From Enhygromyxa salina (GTDB lineage: Bacteria; Myxococcota_A; Polyangia; Nannocystales; Nannocystaceae), in contig NZ_PVNL01000119.1 of the NCBI RefSeq assembly GCF_002994635.1, positions 59,189 to 123,188 of the forward strand: 64,000 bases of DNA. Direction: 5' to 3'. Positions 45,469 to 54,294 of this stretch are shown here, piece after piece. The notes under the pieces are model-generated. The model searched no databases, was not told where the DNA came from, and worked only from the letters and a program-made list of their open reading frames with translations. Numbering within the stretch: position 1 is the first letter of the stretch; each line of letters opens with the position of its first letter. The translations under genes and the position numbers were made by a program.

Positions 45469-47304
45469 GGCGCGGGTCGAGATCGCCTTGCGCAGCCGCG
45501 CGCGGAATTCCTCGAACGACATCGACTCTTGCTCGCGGCTGCCGTAGCGGCGCAAGGTCACCGACTCGCCCTGCTCCTCGCGCTCACCGACGACCAGGGT
45601 GTTGGGGATCTTGCCGGTCTGGGCGTTGCGAATCCGCTTGTTGAGGGTGTCGGCCGACAGGTCCGCGCGGGCTCGCACGAACTCACCGCGCAGCTCGTCG
45701 ACCAGCTTTTGCGCGTAGCCAGCGAACGGCGCCGCGACCGGCAGCACTCGGACTTGCTCGGGCGCTAGCCAGGTCGGGAACGCGCCGCCGTAGTGCTCGA
45801 TCAAGAACGCGACAAACCGCTCGTGGGTGCCGAGCGGGGCCCGGTGGAGCACCCAGGGGTGGCACTCTTCGTCGTTGGCGTTGGTGTAGGTGAGCCCGAG
45901 CCGCGCGGGCACGGCGAAGTCGAGCTGGTTGGTGCTCGCCGTCTCTTCGCGGCCGGTGACCGTGCGGAACTGGACGTCGATCTTGGGCCCGTAGAAGGCG
46001 CCCTCGCCCTTGACCTCGCGGTAGGGCATGCCGATCTCGTCCATCGCCGCGCGAATGTGGCGAGTGGAGGTCTCCCAGGCCTCGGGCATGTCGACGTATT
46101 TCTCTTTGCCCTTGGGATCGTCGGGATCCCAGGTCGAGAGCCGCATCCAATAGTTGTCTTGCAGGCCCAGGATCTCATAGACCCGACGGTGCAGAGCCAT
46201 GACTTTCTTGAATTCGTCGCCGATCTGCTCCTCGGTGCAATAAATGTGGGCGTCGTTCATGCACATGCCGCGCACGCGCAGCAGCCCCGACAGCGCGCCA
46301 GACTCTTCGTAGCGGTAGCAGTTGCCATACTCGGCCAGGCGCAGCGGCAGGTCGCGATAGCTGCGGGGCCGGGCCGCGAAGATCTTGTGGTGATGCGGGC
46401 AGTTCATCGGCTTGAGCGCGTACTGCTCGACGACCTCTTCGACCTCGCCGGCCTCGGTCTCGTGGCGCTCCTTGAGCTCGAGGAACGGGAACATGCCGCT
46501 GGCGTAATAGGGCAGGTGACCCGTGCGGTAGTAGAGCCCGACCTTGGCCAACTGCGGGGTCACGACCCGCTCATAGCCGTCTTTGAACTCGAGCTCGCGG
46601 GCGAGCTTCTCGAGCTCGTCGCGGATCACCGTGCCGTTGGGCAGCCACAGCGGCAGGCCCTTGCCGATCTCGTCGTCGATGTGAAAGATGTCGAGCTCGC
46701 GGCCGAGCTTCTTGTGGTCGTTGGCGAGCGCGAGCTTGTGCTCTTTGATCCGCGCCTGCAGCTCTTCGGCGGTCTTGAACGCCCACGCGTAGATCCGGGT
46801 CATCTGCACGTTGTCGCTGTCGCCCCGCCAGTACGCGCCAGCGATGCTGCGCAGCTTGAAGGCCCCGGCCGGCAGCGCCCGCGTGCTGTCCACGTGGGGG
46901 CCCTCGCACATGTCCAGGAAGGGGCCGTTCTTGTAAAATGACAGGGTCTCGAGGCCGTTCTTCTCGACCAGCTCGCGGGCGTACTCGAGCTTGTAGGGCT
47001 CTTGCATCTCCTCGCCGATCAGGCGGAACGCCTCTTGCGCCGGGAGCTCCTCACGCTCGAACTTTTGCCCGCGCTTGATGATGTGCTTCATCTTCTTCTC
47101 GAGCTCGGGCAGGTCCGCCTCGGTGAGCGGCTCGCTGAGCACGAAGTCGTAGTAGAAGCCGTCGGCGATCGGCGGGCCAAACCCCAAGGTAGTCCCCGGA
47201 CGCAGCTCGAGCACCGCCTGCGCGAGCACGTGCGCGAGGCTGTGGCGAATGCAGTAGAGTTCGGCGTCCTCGGCCGACTGATCTTTGTTGCTGGCGTCTT
47301 GCAT
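45454..47304 (-). CDS. thrS: threonyl-tRNA synthetase lacking TGS domain
   Basis: A 616-aa class II synthetase that charges tRNA-Thr. It begins directly with the editing domain (IRHSLAHVLAQAVLEL and MCEGPHVDSTRAL), so the N-terminal TGS domain of about 60 residues is missing. The catalytic core holds LKPMNCPHHHKIF (zinc Cys), GNCYRYEESGALSGLLRVRG (motif 2) and APLGTHERFVAFLIEHYGG (motif 3). The C-terminal anticodon domain ends RKAISTRALVVE. The ATG at 47304 is followed by a short polar leader. It is probably co-transcribed with pyrC. Confidence 0.94.
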   Translation of the reverse strand: MQDASNKDQSAEDAELYCIRHSLAHVLAQAVLELRPGTTLGFGPPIADGFYYDFVLSEPLTEADLPELEKKMKHIIKRGQKFEREELPAQEAFRLIGEEMQEPYKLEYARELVEKNGLETLSFYKNGPFLDMCEGPHVDSTRALPAGAFKLRSIAGAYWRGDSDNVQMTRIYAWAFKTAEELQARIKEHKLALANDHKKLGRELDIFHIDDEIGKGLPLWLPNGTVIRDELEKLARELEFKDGYERVVTPQLAKVGLYYRTGHLPYYASGMFPFLELKERHETEAGEVEEVVEQYALKPMNCPHHHKIFAARPRSYRDLPLRLAEYGNCYRYEESGALSGLLRVRGMCMNDAHIYCTEEQIGDEFKKVMALHRRVYEILGLQDNYWMRLSTWDPDDPKGKEKYVDMPEAWETSTRHIRAAMDEIGMPYREVKGEGAFYGPKIDVQFRTVTGREETASTNQLDFAVPARLGLTYTNANDEECHPWVLHRAPLGTHERFVAFLIEHYGGAFPTWLAPEQVRVLPVAAPFAGYAQKLVDELRGEFVRARADLSADTLNKRIRNAQTGKIPNTLVVGEREEQGESVTLRRYGSREQESMSFEEFRARLRKAISTRALVVE

Positions 47305-47363
47305 GGGGCCCTACGTTGGGAGGGCGGTATACCGAGCAACCCCGGCGGGCGCCAGGGTGCCGC

Positions 47364-48815
47364 TCAGGCGCGGAGCAGGAACGCCAGGTCGCACACGTTG
47401 GTGCCGGTCGGCCCGGTGCGGACCAGATCATCGAGCGCTGCGAACACGCCGTGACTGTCGTGCTCGGCGAGCGCGGCGGTGACATCCAACCCAGCCGCGC
47501 GGGCGCGAGTGAGCGAGTCACCGGTGACCAGCGCCCCGGCGGCGTCGGTCGGGCCGTCCTCGCCGTCGGTGGCCAGCGTCATCAGGGCGACACCGGGCAC
47601 GCCCGCGAGCCCGTCGATCGCCGCGAGCGCGAGCTCTTGATTGCGACCCCCGGCGCCGCGGCCGACCCCGGCGCCGGGCTGTCCCCCGCTGTGTTGAGGA
47701 CCGAGCTCGACCGTGGTCTCGCCACCCGTGATCAGACAAAACGGCCGCGCGACGGGCAGATCCGCGGGGGTGTGGGCCAGCAGCTGCGCGAGCCGCCGGC
47801 CCTCGTCGGCCGCGGGCCCGCCGAGCATCGGCAGCAGCACGATGCTGTCCAGCCCCTGCGCGCGCGCGGCCTGGCACGCCGCCTCGCGGGCGTCGCCGTT
47901 GCGGGCGACCAGCACCTGGAACACGCCCTGCGGACGACCCGACGCGGTGGTTGGCCACGCAGCCAGCGGCGGCGGCTGGCGCAGGGCGGCGAGCAGCGGC
48001 GCGTCGAGTCCGCCGAGGCGCGGGCCCAGCTCGTCGAGCAGCTGCGCGTGGGCCTGGTCGTCGTTGGTGTCGGGGTAGACCGTGGGCCCCGAGCCGATCA
48101 GCGCGAGCTCGTCGCCGACCACGTCCGAGACGATCAAGCTGACCACGGTCGCCGGGCACAGCAGCCGCGCGAGCCCGCCGGCCTTGAGCGCGTCAAACCG
48201 GCGGCGCAGCTTGTTGATCGCCTGAATCGACACGTCGCGATCCAGCAGGTGTTGGGTGAGGGCAGCCCAGTCGGCGCTCGCCAGGGTCGGCTCGCTCAGC
48301 AGCGCCGACGCGCCGCCCGAGATCGGACACAGCACCAGATCCCGCGGACCGACGAGGCGCGCGCGAGCGCGGAGGTGCGCGGTAGCCTTGGCCGTGGCCG
48401 GTCCCGGGATCGGATGATCCCCACGCAGGATCTCGACCGGCCCGATCCTGCCGTCTTGCTCGCCGCTGTCGTGTTTGACGATCACGACCCCGCCGGCCAC
48501 GCGCTCACCGAAGCGCTCGACCAGGGCGCGGGTCATCGCCGCGCTGGCCTTGCCCGCGCCGAACACGAAGATCCGGCCATGCTCGGCCTCGCCCGGGGCG
48601 TCAGGGTTGGCGGAGAGATCGAACACGAACTCACCGACGACCGCCGCCTCACCGTGGGGCTTGATCAGACGATGGGCAGCACGCAGCACGCAGGCGCGGG
48701 GGTCGACGGCGGCCAGCGCCTGGGCGGCGACGTGGGCGAGCGCGCGGGTGTGGGGGGCCCGCGTCAAGCACGGGCTGTCGGCCAACAGTCGTTCGGTCCA
48801 CGCGTCGCTCCCCAT
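47364..48815 (-). CDS. glycerate 2-kinase (MOFRL family)
   Basis: A 483-aa glycerate kinase of the GckA/TtuD type, which phosphorylates D-glycerate to 2-phosphoglycerate. Visible are FVFGAGKASAAMTRALVERFG near the N-terminus, HPIPGPATAKAT, LVLCPISGGASALLSEP, LIVSDVVGDELALIGSGPTV, and the C-terminal MOFRL part ITGGETTVELGP and GGRNQELALAAIDGL. It would link serine-cycle or glyoxylate metabolism to glycolysis and fits the 2-hydroxyacid dehydrogenase at 38.5 kb. The start is the ATG at 48815; the frame upstream runs into a repeat element. Confidence 0.9.
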   Translation of the reverse strand: MGSDAWTERLLADSPCLTRAPHTRALAHVAAQALAAVDPRACVLRAAHRLIKPHGEAAVVGEFVFDLSANPDAPGEAEHGRIFVFGAGKASAAMTRALVERFGERVAGGVVIVKHDSGEQDGRIGPVEILRGDHPIPGPATAKATAHLRARARLVGPRDLVLCPISGGASALLSEPTLASADWAALTQHLLDRDVSIQAINKLRRRFDALKAGGLARLLCPATVVSLIVSDVVGDELALIGSGPTVYPDTNDDQAHAQLLDELGPRLGGLDAPLLAALRQPPPLAAWPTTASGRPQGVFQVLVARNGDAREAACQAARAQGLDSIVLLPMLGGPAADEGRRLAQLLAHTPADLPVARPFCLITGGETTVELGPQHSGGQPGAGVGRGAGGRNQELALAAIDGLAGVPGVALMTLATDGEDGPTDAAGALVTGDSLTRARAAGLDVTAALAEHDSHGVFAALDDLVRTGPTGTNVCDLAFLLRA

Positions 48816-48893
48816 CCCGGCCCATCCTACTCCAGCCGGTCTGACCTCGCACATTGGCGCAGGGCGCAGGGCCACGCGGCCCTCGTCGTGTCT

Positions 48894-49038
48894 CCGCACG
48901 TCGTGCGACCCATGGGTAGAGAGCCCGCTTCTAGGGGGCCACACATGCGCCCGCGAACAAATGGCCCCGAGGAGCGAAGCGACCAGACGCGCCAGCGGCA
49001 GCAGCCGGCGAACTGCCAAGTTCTCCGTGGAGGGTCAT
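48894..49038. repeat. dispersed repeat, copy C
   Basis: It starts CCGCACGTCGTGCG and CCCATGG like copy A and contains GGGGGCCACACATGCGCC, then GGCCCCGAGGAGCGAAGCGA and CCAGACGCGCCAGCGGC almost unchanged. It ends GGAGGGTCAT. It lies 9 bases past the end of the minus-strand Cys-rich lipoprotein gene and upstream of the glycerate kinase gene. Same orientation as copies A and B. Confidence 0.85.
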
Positions 49039-49047
49039 AGACGTCCG

Positions 49048-50028
49048 TCAGACCTCGAGCGCGCAGGCGGTGAACGCCTCGCAGGTCTCGGAGGCCGTGC
49101 ACGTCTCGAACGCGGCGCGCACCGTCGCCTCGCCGCTGTCGAGGTCCTTGCCGCACTGCACGGCGCACTCGACATAGGTGCTGGTCATCGCCTGCTTGAG
49201 CTCGGCGAGCTCCTCGGGCTCGAGCTCCACGCTCTCTTGCTCCGCGCCGCACACGATCGCGCGGGTACAGAACGAGTCGCAGGTCTGGCTGATCCCCGGC
49301 GTCAGCCCGCCAGGATCGCCGTAGTCGGTCTCGGCCCAGCTGTCGAGGCAGCCGAGCATGCCTTCACACGAGGCGTGGTCGATACAGCCGGTCAGCTCGA
49401 CGCGGGCCCGGCTGTCTTCAGGGGTGGACTCGCACTGCAGCAGGCAGGTCTCGTCGAGCTCGTTGCGGTGGGCCTCGTCCTGCATGCAGATCGGATCGAG
49501 CGCCAGCTCTTCGCCGCCGTCTGGCTTGACCGCGCGTGGCTTGCGGGTGCCCGCGTCGGACTCGCAGACCTTGGCGATCGCGCATGCGCTGGCCTGGCTG
49601 CACAGGTTCTCGCAGCTGCGATCTCCGACCGGCGCGACCGTGGCCAGCCACGGGCGCACGCTGGGGGTCCCGACGCAGCCCCAGTAGGCGTTGCATGACT
49701 CGAGCTTCAGGCAGTCGCGCAGCGCCAAGCTCGAGCCGCGATCCGCAAAGCTCGCGCACCCGGGCTCGCAGGCCTGGGCCAGGCGCTCGGCGATCACCGC
49801 AGGATCACCGTCGACCTCACTGGCGAGCTCGGGCACGCAGCGCTCGAGCCGACGGCAGCCGGCCGCGCAGATCTTGGGTGAGTCGATCTGCTCGTCCGCG
49901 ACCTCGACCGGGGTCTGATCCGGCTCCTCGCTGGGGTTGGCCGGGCGGTGGCAGCCACCGACGAGCGCGCCACACACGAGGGCCAAGACCAGCGCCACCG
50001 CGACGGGCGGCCTGCGACGGTGGGGCAT
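49048..50028 (-). CDS. Cys-rich lipoprotein
   Basis: A 326-aa predicted lipoprotein with a basic N-terminus and signal ALVCGALVGG|C. The mature part holds several units of the type C-x3-C-x(n)-C-x3-C (ICAAGCRRLERCVPELA, and SCENLCSQASACAIAKVC, and TCDSFCTRAIVCGAEQE), each probably a helical hairpin held by two disulfides. This unit is common in secreted proteins of large-genome deltaproteobacteria; its role is unknown. The start is the ATG at 50028, 29 bases from the divergent ChaC-like gene. Confidence 0.75.
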   Translation of the reverse strand: MPHRRRPPVAVALVLALVCGALVGGCHRPANPSEEPDQTPVEVADEQIDSPKICAAGCRRLERCVPELASEVDGDPAVIAERLAQACEPGCASFADRGSSLALRDCLKLESCNAYWGCVGTPSVRPWLATVAPVGDRSCENLCSQASACAIAKVCESDAGTRKPRAVKPDGGEELALDPICMQDEAHRNELDETCLLQCESTPEDSRARVELTGCIDHASCEGMLGCLDSWAETDYGDPGGLTPGISQTCDSFCTRAIVCGAEQESVELEPEELAELKQAMTSTYVECAVQCGKDLDSGEATVRAAFETCTASETCEAFTACALEV

Positions 50029-50057
50029 GGGCGGAGTGTAGATTAAGATGTGCGTCC

Positions 50058-50600
50058 ATGTCCGCCGACGCAGGACCGCTGTGGATCTTTGGATACGGCT
50101 CGCTGGTCTGGCGGCCCGCGTTCGCCCACGTCGAGCGCCACCCGGGCTTCGTGCGCGGGTTCACCCGGCGGTTCTGGCAGGGCTCGACGGACCATCGGGG
50201 CGTACCAGGGGCGCCCGGCCGGGTCGTGACGCTGCTGCCAGCTGGCGCGGACCAGCGCTGCTGGGGCACCGTGTACCGGGTTCGGCCCGGCAGCGAGGGT
50301 GAGGTCCTCACCGGGCTCGACCACCGCGAGCAGGGCGGCTACGTGCGCGAGCGGGTCGAGGTCACCCACGCGGGCGGGCAGATCCGCGACGTGCTGGTGT
50401 ACCTGGCGACCCCGGCCAACCCCGAGTGGCTCGGCGACGCGCCGCTCGAGCAGATCGCCGCCCAGGTGATCGCCAGCGTCGGACCGAGCGGCGCAAACGT
50501 CGAGTACCTGCTGCGCTTGCATGACGCCCTGGTCGACATGGGTGGGCGCGACGAGCACGTCGCGGCGCTCGCTGAATTGGTGCGCGGGCGGCTCGGCTAG
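50058..50600 (+). CDS. gamma-glutamylcyclotransferase, ChaC-like
   Basis: A 180-aa enzyme that would release 5-oxoproline from glutathione. It starts with the ChaC signature WIFGYGSLVWRP, followed by GFVRGFTRRFWQGSTDHRGV, then PGRVVTLLP and CWGTVYRV. The catalytic Glu/Asp pair lies in VLTGLDHREQGGYVR (Glu in REQ). The start is the ATG at 50058. Its TAG stop sits inside a CTAG that begins a 168-bp inverted-repeat element. Confidence 0.9.
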   Translation: MSADAGPLWIFGYGSLVWRPAFAHVERHPGFVRGFTRRFWQGSTDHRGVPGAPGRVVTLLPAGADQRCWGTVYRVRPGSEGEVLTGLDHREQGGYVRERVEVTHAGGQIRDVLVYLATPANPEWLGDAPLEQIAAQVIASVGPSGANVEYLLRLHDALVDMGGRDEHVAALAELVRGRLG

Positions 50601-50764
50601 AGCACCAATCAGTTTGAATTCACGACGCCAGGCACATCTGGGGCCGCTCCTGCCGTTGTCGCTCGGCGCTCGCAGTATGCCGGATACAGCTTCGGCCTCG
50701 CTCCTAGGCAGGAACGGCCCCAGACGCACCTGACGACGCGACTCCAAACTGATCGGCGCTCTAG
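50597..50764. mobile_element. 168-bp inverted-repeat element (MITE-like or structured RNA)
   Basis: Arms 50601-50654 and 50707-50760 match at 43 of 54 positions when one is reverse-complemented, flanked by CTAG on both sides, with a 52-base loop. The element could be a non-autonomous insertion at a CTAG/TA target, or a hairpin RNA. Of the 11 differences, 9 are transitions, and all 9 give G-U pairs on the minus strand. There is no transposase gene in the window. Confidence 0.7.
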
Positions 50765-50787
50765 CAGTGATATGGTGCCGCCCAGTG

Positions 50788-52191
50788 ATGCCCCCCGCGG
50801 TCGACACCACGCAGCTCAGCGAGGCGCTCACGCAGCTCGAGCGTGCTCAGGCGTGGCCGCCTGGGCTGCTCGACGAGCTGCGCGATCTGATCAGCTCGGC
50901 GACCGACGAGGCGCTGTTTCAGATCAACCCGGTCAGCTACGCGACCGCGCGCGGCCGGGCGCCCGAGCTGGGCATCGCGCTGTTTCTTCACGCCGCGCGG
51001 GCCGGCCTCATGCAGATCGACTGGAGCCTGCGCTGCTGCGGCTGCGGCGAGCTGGTGTCCAACCGTGGCGGGCTCGCGCAGCTCGACAGCGACTTCTACT
51101 GCGACTCGTGTGCGCGCAGCTCGGCCGCGAACCTCGATGAGAACGTCGAGGTCGCGTTCACCGTGGCGCCGAGCGTTCGGCCCCTGCGGTTTCACGCGCC
51201 CGACTCGCTGTCGCTCGAGGACTATTTCTATCGGTTCCGATTCTCGCGCGACATCGTGATCCGCGGGCTCGACAAGCCACTCGTCGCGTTCTTGCGCGAG
51301 CAAGCGCTGATCCTGGCCTGGCTCGAGCCTGACGCCGAGCTCGTGTTCGAGCTCGACATCCCCGAACAGGGCTGGGTGGTCGGGCACCCGCGCACCATGA
51401 TCACCACGATCGGCGCGCCGACCCGCGAGCGCCGCGAGCTCACGCTCGACTATCACGATCGCGCCTTTCACCCCCGCCCCGAGCTGGCGCCTGGGCCCGT
51501 GCGGCTGACCTTGCGCAACAAGACCGCCGAGCGGGTGCGGGTGCTGAAGTACTTCACGCCGATCGTGACGTACTTCGACTACCTGCCGCACTTGAGCGGG
51601 CGGCGGCTGCTCAACAACCCCGAGTTTCGCCGCTGCCTGGGCACCGAGGTCGTCCGCCCGGGCACGGGGATCCCTGTCAAGGACTGCACCTTGCTGTTCA
51701 CGGATCTGCGCGGCTCCACGGCCATGTACGATCTGATCGGTGACAACGCCGCGTTCGAGCTGGTCACCGAGTCGTTCGAGGTCATGGCCCAGATCGTCAC
51801 CCGCTGCGGGGGCGTCGTGGTCAAGACCATGGGCGACGCGATCATGGCGTCGTTCAACCATCCCGCCGACGGCGTCCGGGCCGGACTGCAGATCATCTTG
51901 AACGAGCACGGCGAGCTGCAGCCAAAGGTGGGGCTGCACCGCGGGCCATGCATTGTCGTCAATCAAAACGACATGGTCGATTACTTTGGGCAGACCGTGA
52001 ACGTCGCCGCGCGAGTCCAGGGCGAGGCGGCCGGCAACGAGCTGTGTCTGACCGAGGCGGTCTGGGACGACGTGCGCGAGGACCAAGCCGTAGCAGCGTC
52101 ACTCGCCGAGTTTGGTGAATTGCAGCGCGAGCTTCGGGCGCTCAAGGGCGTGAGCGAGCCGGTCCCGCTGTACCGCGTGCGGGTGCGATGA
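50788..52191 (+). CDS. class III adenylate/guanylate cyclase with zinc-ribbon-like region
   Basis: A 467-aa protein. Residues about 1-290 form a DUF5939-like N-terminal region that contains a CCGCGEL...CDSC zinc-ribbon-like stretch. The C-terminal cyclase domain begins CTLLFTDLRGSTAMYDLI, whose Asp binds metal, then GGVVVKTMGDAIMASF (second Asp) and YFGQTVNVAARVQGEAAG. It would make cAMP or cGMP. The start is the ATG at 50788, just after the inverted-repeat element. There is no membrane helix. The signal sensed is unknown. Confidence 0.87.
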   Translation: MPPAVDTTQLSEALTQLERAQAWPPGLLDELRDLISSATDEALFQINPVSYATARGRAPELGIALFLHAARAGLMQIDWSLRCCGCGELVSNRGGLAQLDSDFYCDSCARSSAANLDENVEVAFTVAPSVRPLRFHAPDSLSLEDYFYRFRFSRDIVIRGLDKPLVAFLREQALILAWLEPDAELVFELDIPEQGWVVGHPRTMITTIGAPTRERRELTLDYHDRAFHPRPELAPGPVRLTLRNKTAERVRVLKYFTPIVTYFDYLPHLSGRRLLNNPEFRRCLGTEVVRPGTGIPVKDCTLLFTDLRGSTAMYDLIGDNAAFELVTESFEVMAQIVTRCGGVVVKTMGDAIMASFNHPADGVRAGLQIILNEHGELQPKVGLHRGPCIVVNQNDMVDYFGQTVNVAARVQGEAAGNELCLTEAVWDDVREDQAVAASLAEFGELQRELRALKGVSEPVPLYRVRVR

Positions 52192-52212
52192 GCGATGAGC
52201 GATGAGCGATAA

Positions 52213-53574
52213 CTAGTTTCCGGGATCGGTGACGCGACCGATGAACAGCGCGGCGCCGCTGGTTTGATCGTGGATCACGAACAAGAACGGGCGGTCGAGG
52301 GTCATGACCGCGGGGGCCGGCGCCGTGCCCCGACCGTAGCCCGTCGCCACCGCCGTCGCGGCGGCGGCTTCGGTGCCCATCTCGTCGACCTTGACGAAGG
52401 TCTTGTGGAACACCTGCCCGATGAAGATGCGCTCGCTCGGGTCCTTGGGGGCGGCGATCCCGGTGAAGTCTGCGCTCGCGCGATCGAACGCCTGGACCGC
52501 GCCCAGCGCTTGCAGCGGCTCGGCGAGCTCGAGTGAGTCGGGCGGGGACAGCTCGAAGCGAGGCAGGTCGAGCTGGACTTGCCGCTCGGCGGTGGTGGTC
52601 CCGCTCAGCCACCCTTGCAGCGTGGCGAGCTCGAGCCCGGCTTCGACCTCGGCCAGATCCTTGCCCTCGCGCGGGAGCACCAGGGTCATCGCAAACCCCG
52701 GCGCCGAGTAGCGCAGCGTGGCGACCTGGACCTCGGCGTTCTCCTGATACGCGTAATAGTGGGTCGCGTGCATCATCCTCACGCGAATGTTCTCGCCGAC
52801 GCCGTGAAAGGTCGCGTCGGTGGTCAGCTTGGCGTCGAACGGCTGGCGCCAGTCGGCGAGGAAGTACACCGCGTTGGTCAGGACCAGGCGGGTCTGCGCG
52901 TCGACTCCGTTCGCCGGGATCAGGTCGACGATCCGGTCTTTGGTCTGGGTCTCGACCCAGCCGTTGATGTGGGCCCGCGTCGGCTCGGCCGCGCCCGCGA
53001 AGTCGACGAGCTCGAGGGGCGCGCGCAGCTTGACCTCGAGCGAGGCAATGTATGGCGCCTCGAAGCTGAAGGTCTGCTCGCCGAACAGGCGGTTGGCCGC
53101 GAGCAGGGTCAGGGCTGGCACGTCCTTCCAGCTGTCCCACAGCGCGGCGGTCGAGGTCGCGACGTCGGCGGTCGCGGGCAGCTCGTCGAGGTGCAGCGCG
53201 CTGCCGAGCTGATCGCGGGTGGTCCCCTTGGCGCCGAGCCAGGTCATGGTCAGGGCCACGTGCACGCTGACCGGGGAGATCGTCAGGTTGCCCGGACGCT
53301 CGCGCAGCTGGCCCCACAGATCCAGGCCGAACCCGTTGATCGCCGCGCCGAGCTCGTTGGAGACCTCGACTGGCTCGTCAACGGTTGACTCGGGCGCGGG
53401 GGGCTCGGGCGCTTGGGGCTCGGTCTTGGTGCGCTGGTCCACGCTGGTGCGCGCGGCTGGGGGCTCCTTGGCAGACGAGCAACCGCTCAGTCCCAGCGCG
53501 AGCAGGCTCGCGGAGACAACACCAACCGAGGTCAGAGAACACGCGAATCCGTTGCGGCGAGGCACGCCCCACAA
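52213..53574 (-). CDS. serpin lipoprotein (serine protease inhibitor)
   Basis: A 453-aa predicted lipoprotein with signal ALGLSG|C and a Pro/Glu-rich spacer. The serpin fold starts FGLDLWGQLRERPGNLTISP and continues with LTNAVYFLADWRQPF. The reactive loop hinge DEMGTEAAAATA has the small residues typical of inhibitory serpins, and the signature PFLFVIHDQTSGAALFIGRV ends the domain. By hinge spacing the cleavage site falls near TGYGR, so P1 may be Tyr, Gly or Arg. The start is a TTG at 53574; the GTG at 53565 is also plausible. Serpins are uncommon in bacteria. Confidence 0.9.
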   Translation of the reverse strand: MWGVPRRNGFACSLTSVGVVSASLLALGLSGCSSAKEPPAARTSVDQRTKTEPQAPEPPAPESTVDEPVEVSNELGAAINGFGLDLWGQLRERPGNLTISPVSVHVALTMTWLGAKGTTRDQLGSALHLDELPATADVATSTAALWDSWKDVPALTLLAANRLFGEQTFSFEAPYIASLEVKLRAPLELVDFAGAAEPTRAHINGWVETQTKDRIVDLIPANGVDAQTRLVLTNAVYFLADWRQPFDAKLTTDATFHGVGENIRVRMMHATHYYAYQENAEVQVATLRYSAPGFAMTLVLPREGKDLAEVEAGLELATLQGWLSGTTTAERQVQLDLPRFELSPPDSLELAEPLQALGAVQAFDRASADFTGIAAPKDPSERIFIGQVFHKTFVKVDEMGTEAAAATAVATGYGRGTAPAPAVMTLDRPFLFVIHDQTSGAALFIGRVTDPGN

Positions 53575-53610
53575 TGGCCTGCTCAGCGCGTGTTGTCACC
53601 CCGCGCGGGC

Positions 53611-54294
53611 TCAGGTCGGCGGCGCGGCTTCGAGCAGCAGCTGCTTCGCGCCCGCCAGGACCCGCGACTGGGTGGCGTAGTTGTCCCAGCCCCACGCGTG
53701 AACGGGGAACGGCTCGTTGACGTGGCCACAGTCCGGGCAGGTGCGAAGCTCGGGATCTTCGTTGAACGCCCGGAGCACGTCGGGGAGCGCGGCCGCGGAC
53801 ATGAACGGGTGGTCGAGCTCCGTCGCGTCGGGCGGTGAGGCGCCGTCGAACTCGCCCTTGAACAGCTGCTTGCGACAGCTGGTGCACAAGATCGAGATGG
53901 CCTCGGGCTGGGCGCCCTCGTCGAGCTGCCGCTGCGTGACCGAGAACAGCACGAAGCTGCCGGGCGCCGTCTGATCCTTCAAGAAGCCGTTGACCCCGTG
54001 GACGCGGCCGCCGTTGTAGAGCTGACCCGTCTGCAGCGTCGCGCCGTTGGCGACGAACGCGATGATGATCTCGTCGACCGAATTGTGGTGATAGAACTGG
54101 CCGTAGTCCGTGTCCGGTCCGCCGATGAACAGCGCGCCCGTCGGGACGATCGCGCCGGGATGCAGGTACGGAAACAGCGGCGCCAGCGTGGTGTTGGCCT
54201 GCTGCATGTGGTTGAGCAGGTTGGCGTGGAGCGGCGGCCGGTCGGCTCGCGGCGGGGGGATGACGAGCTCGCGCGGGTTCGGTTGCTGTGACAT
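53611..54294 (-). CDS. cupin protein, 3-hydroxyanthranilate-dioxygenase-like with zinc site
   Basis: A 227-aa protein. The cupin core includes IVPTGALFIGGPDTDYGQFY then HHNSVDEIIIAFVANG, followed by LQTGQLYNGGR. The C-terminal part has two CxxC pairs (CTSCRKQLFKG and CPDCGHVNEP) that would bind zinc, as in 3-hydroxyanthranilate 3,4-dioxygenases. Family membership is a pattern match, and the substrate is uncertain. The start is the ATG at 54294; the frame open upstream runs under the divergent promoter. Confidence 0.65.
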   Translation of the reverse strand: MSQQPNPRELVIPPPRADRPPLHANLLNHMQQANTTLAPLFPYLHPGAIVPTGALFIGGPDTDYGQFYHHNSVDEIIIAFVANGATLQTGQLYNGGRVHGVNGFLKDQTAPGSFVLFSVTQRQLDEGAQPEAISILCTSCRKQLFKGEFDGASPPDATELDHPFMSAAALPDVLRAFNEDPELRTCPDCGHVNEPFPVHAWGWDNYATQSRVLAGAKQLLLEAAPPT

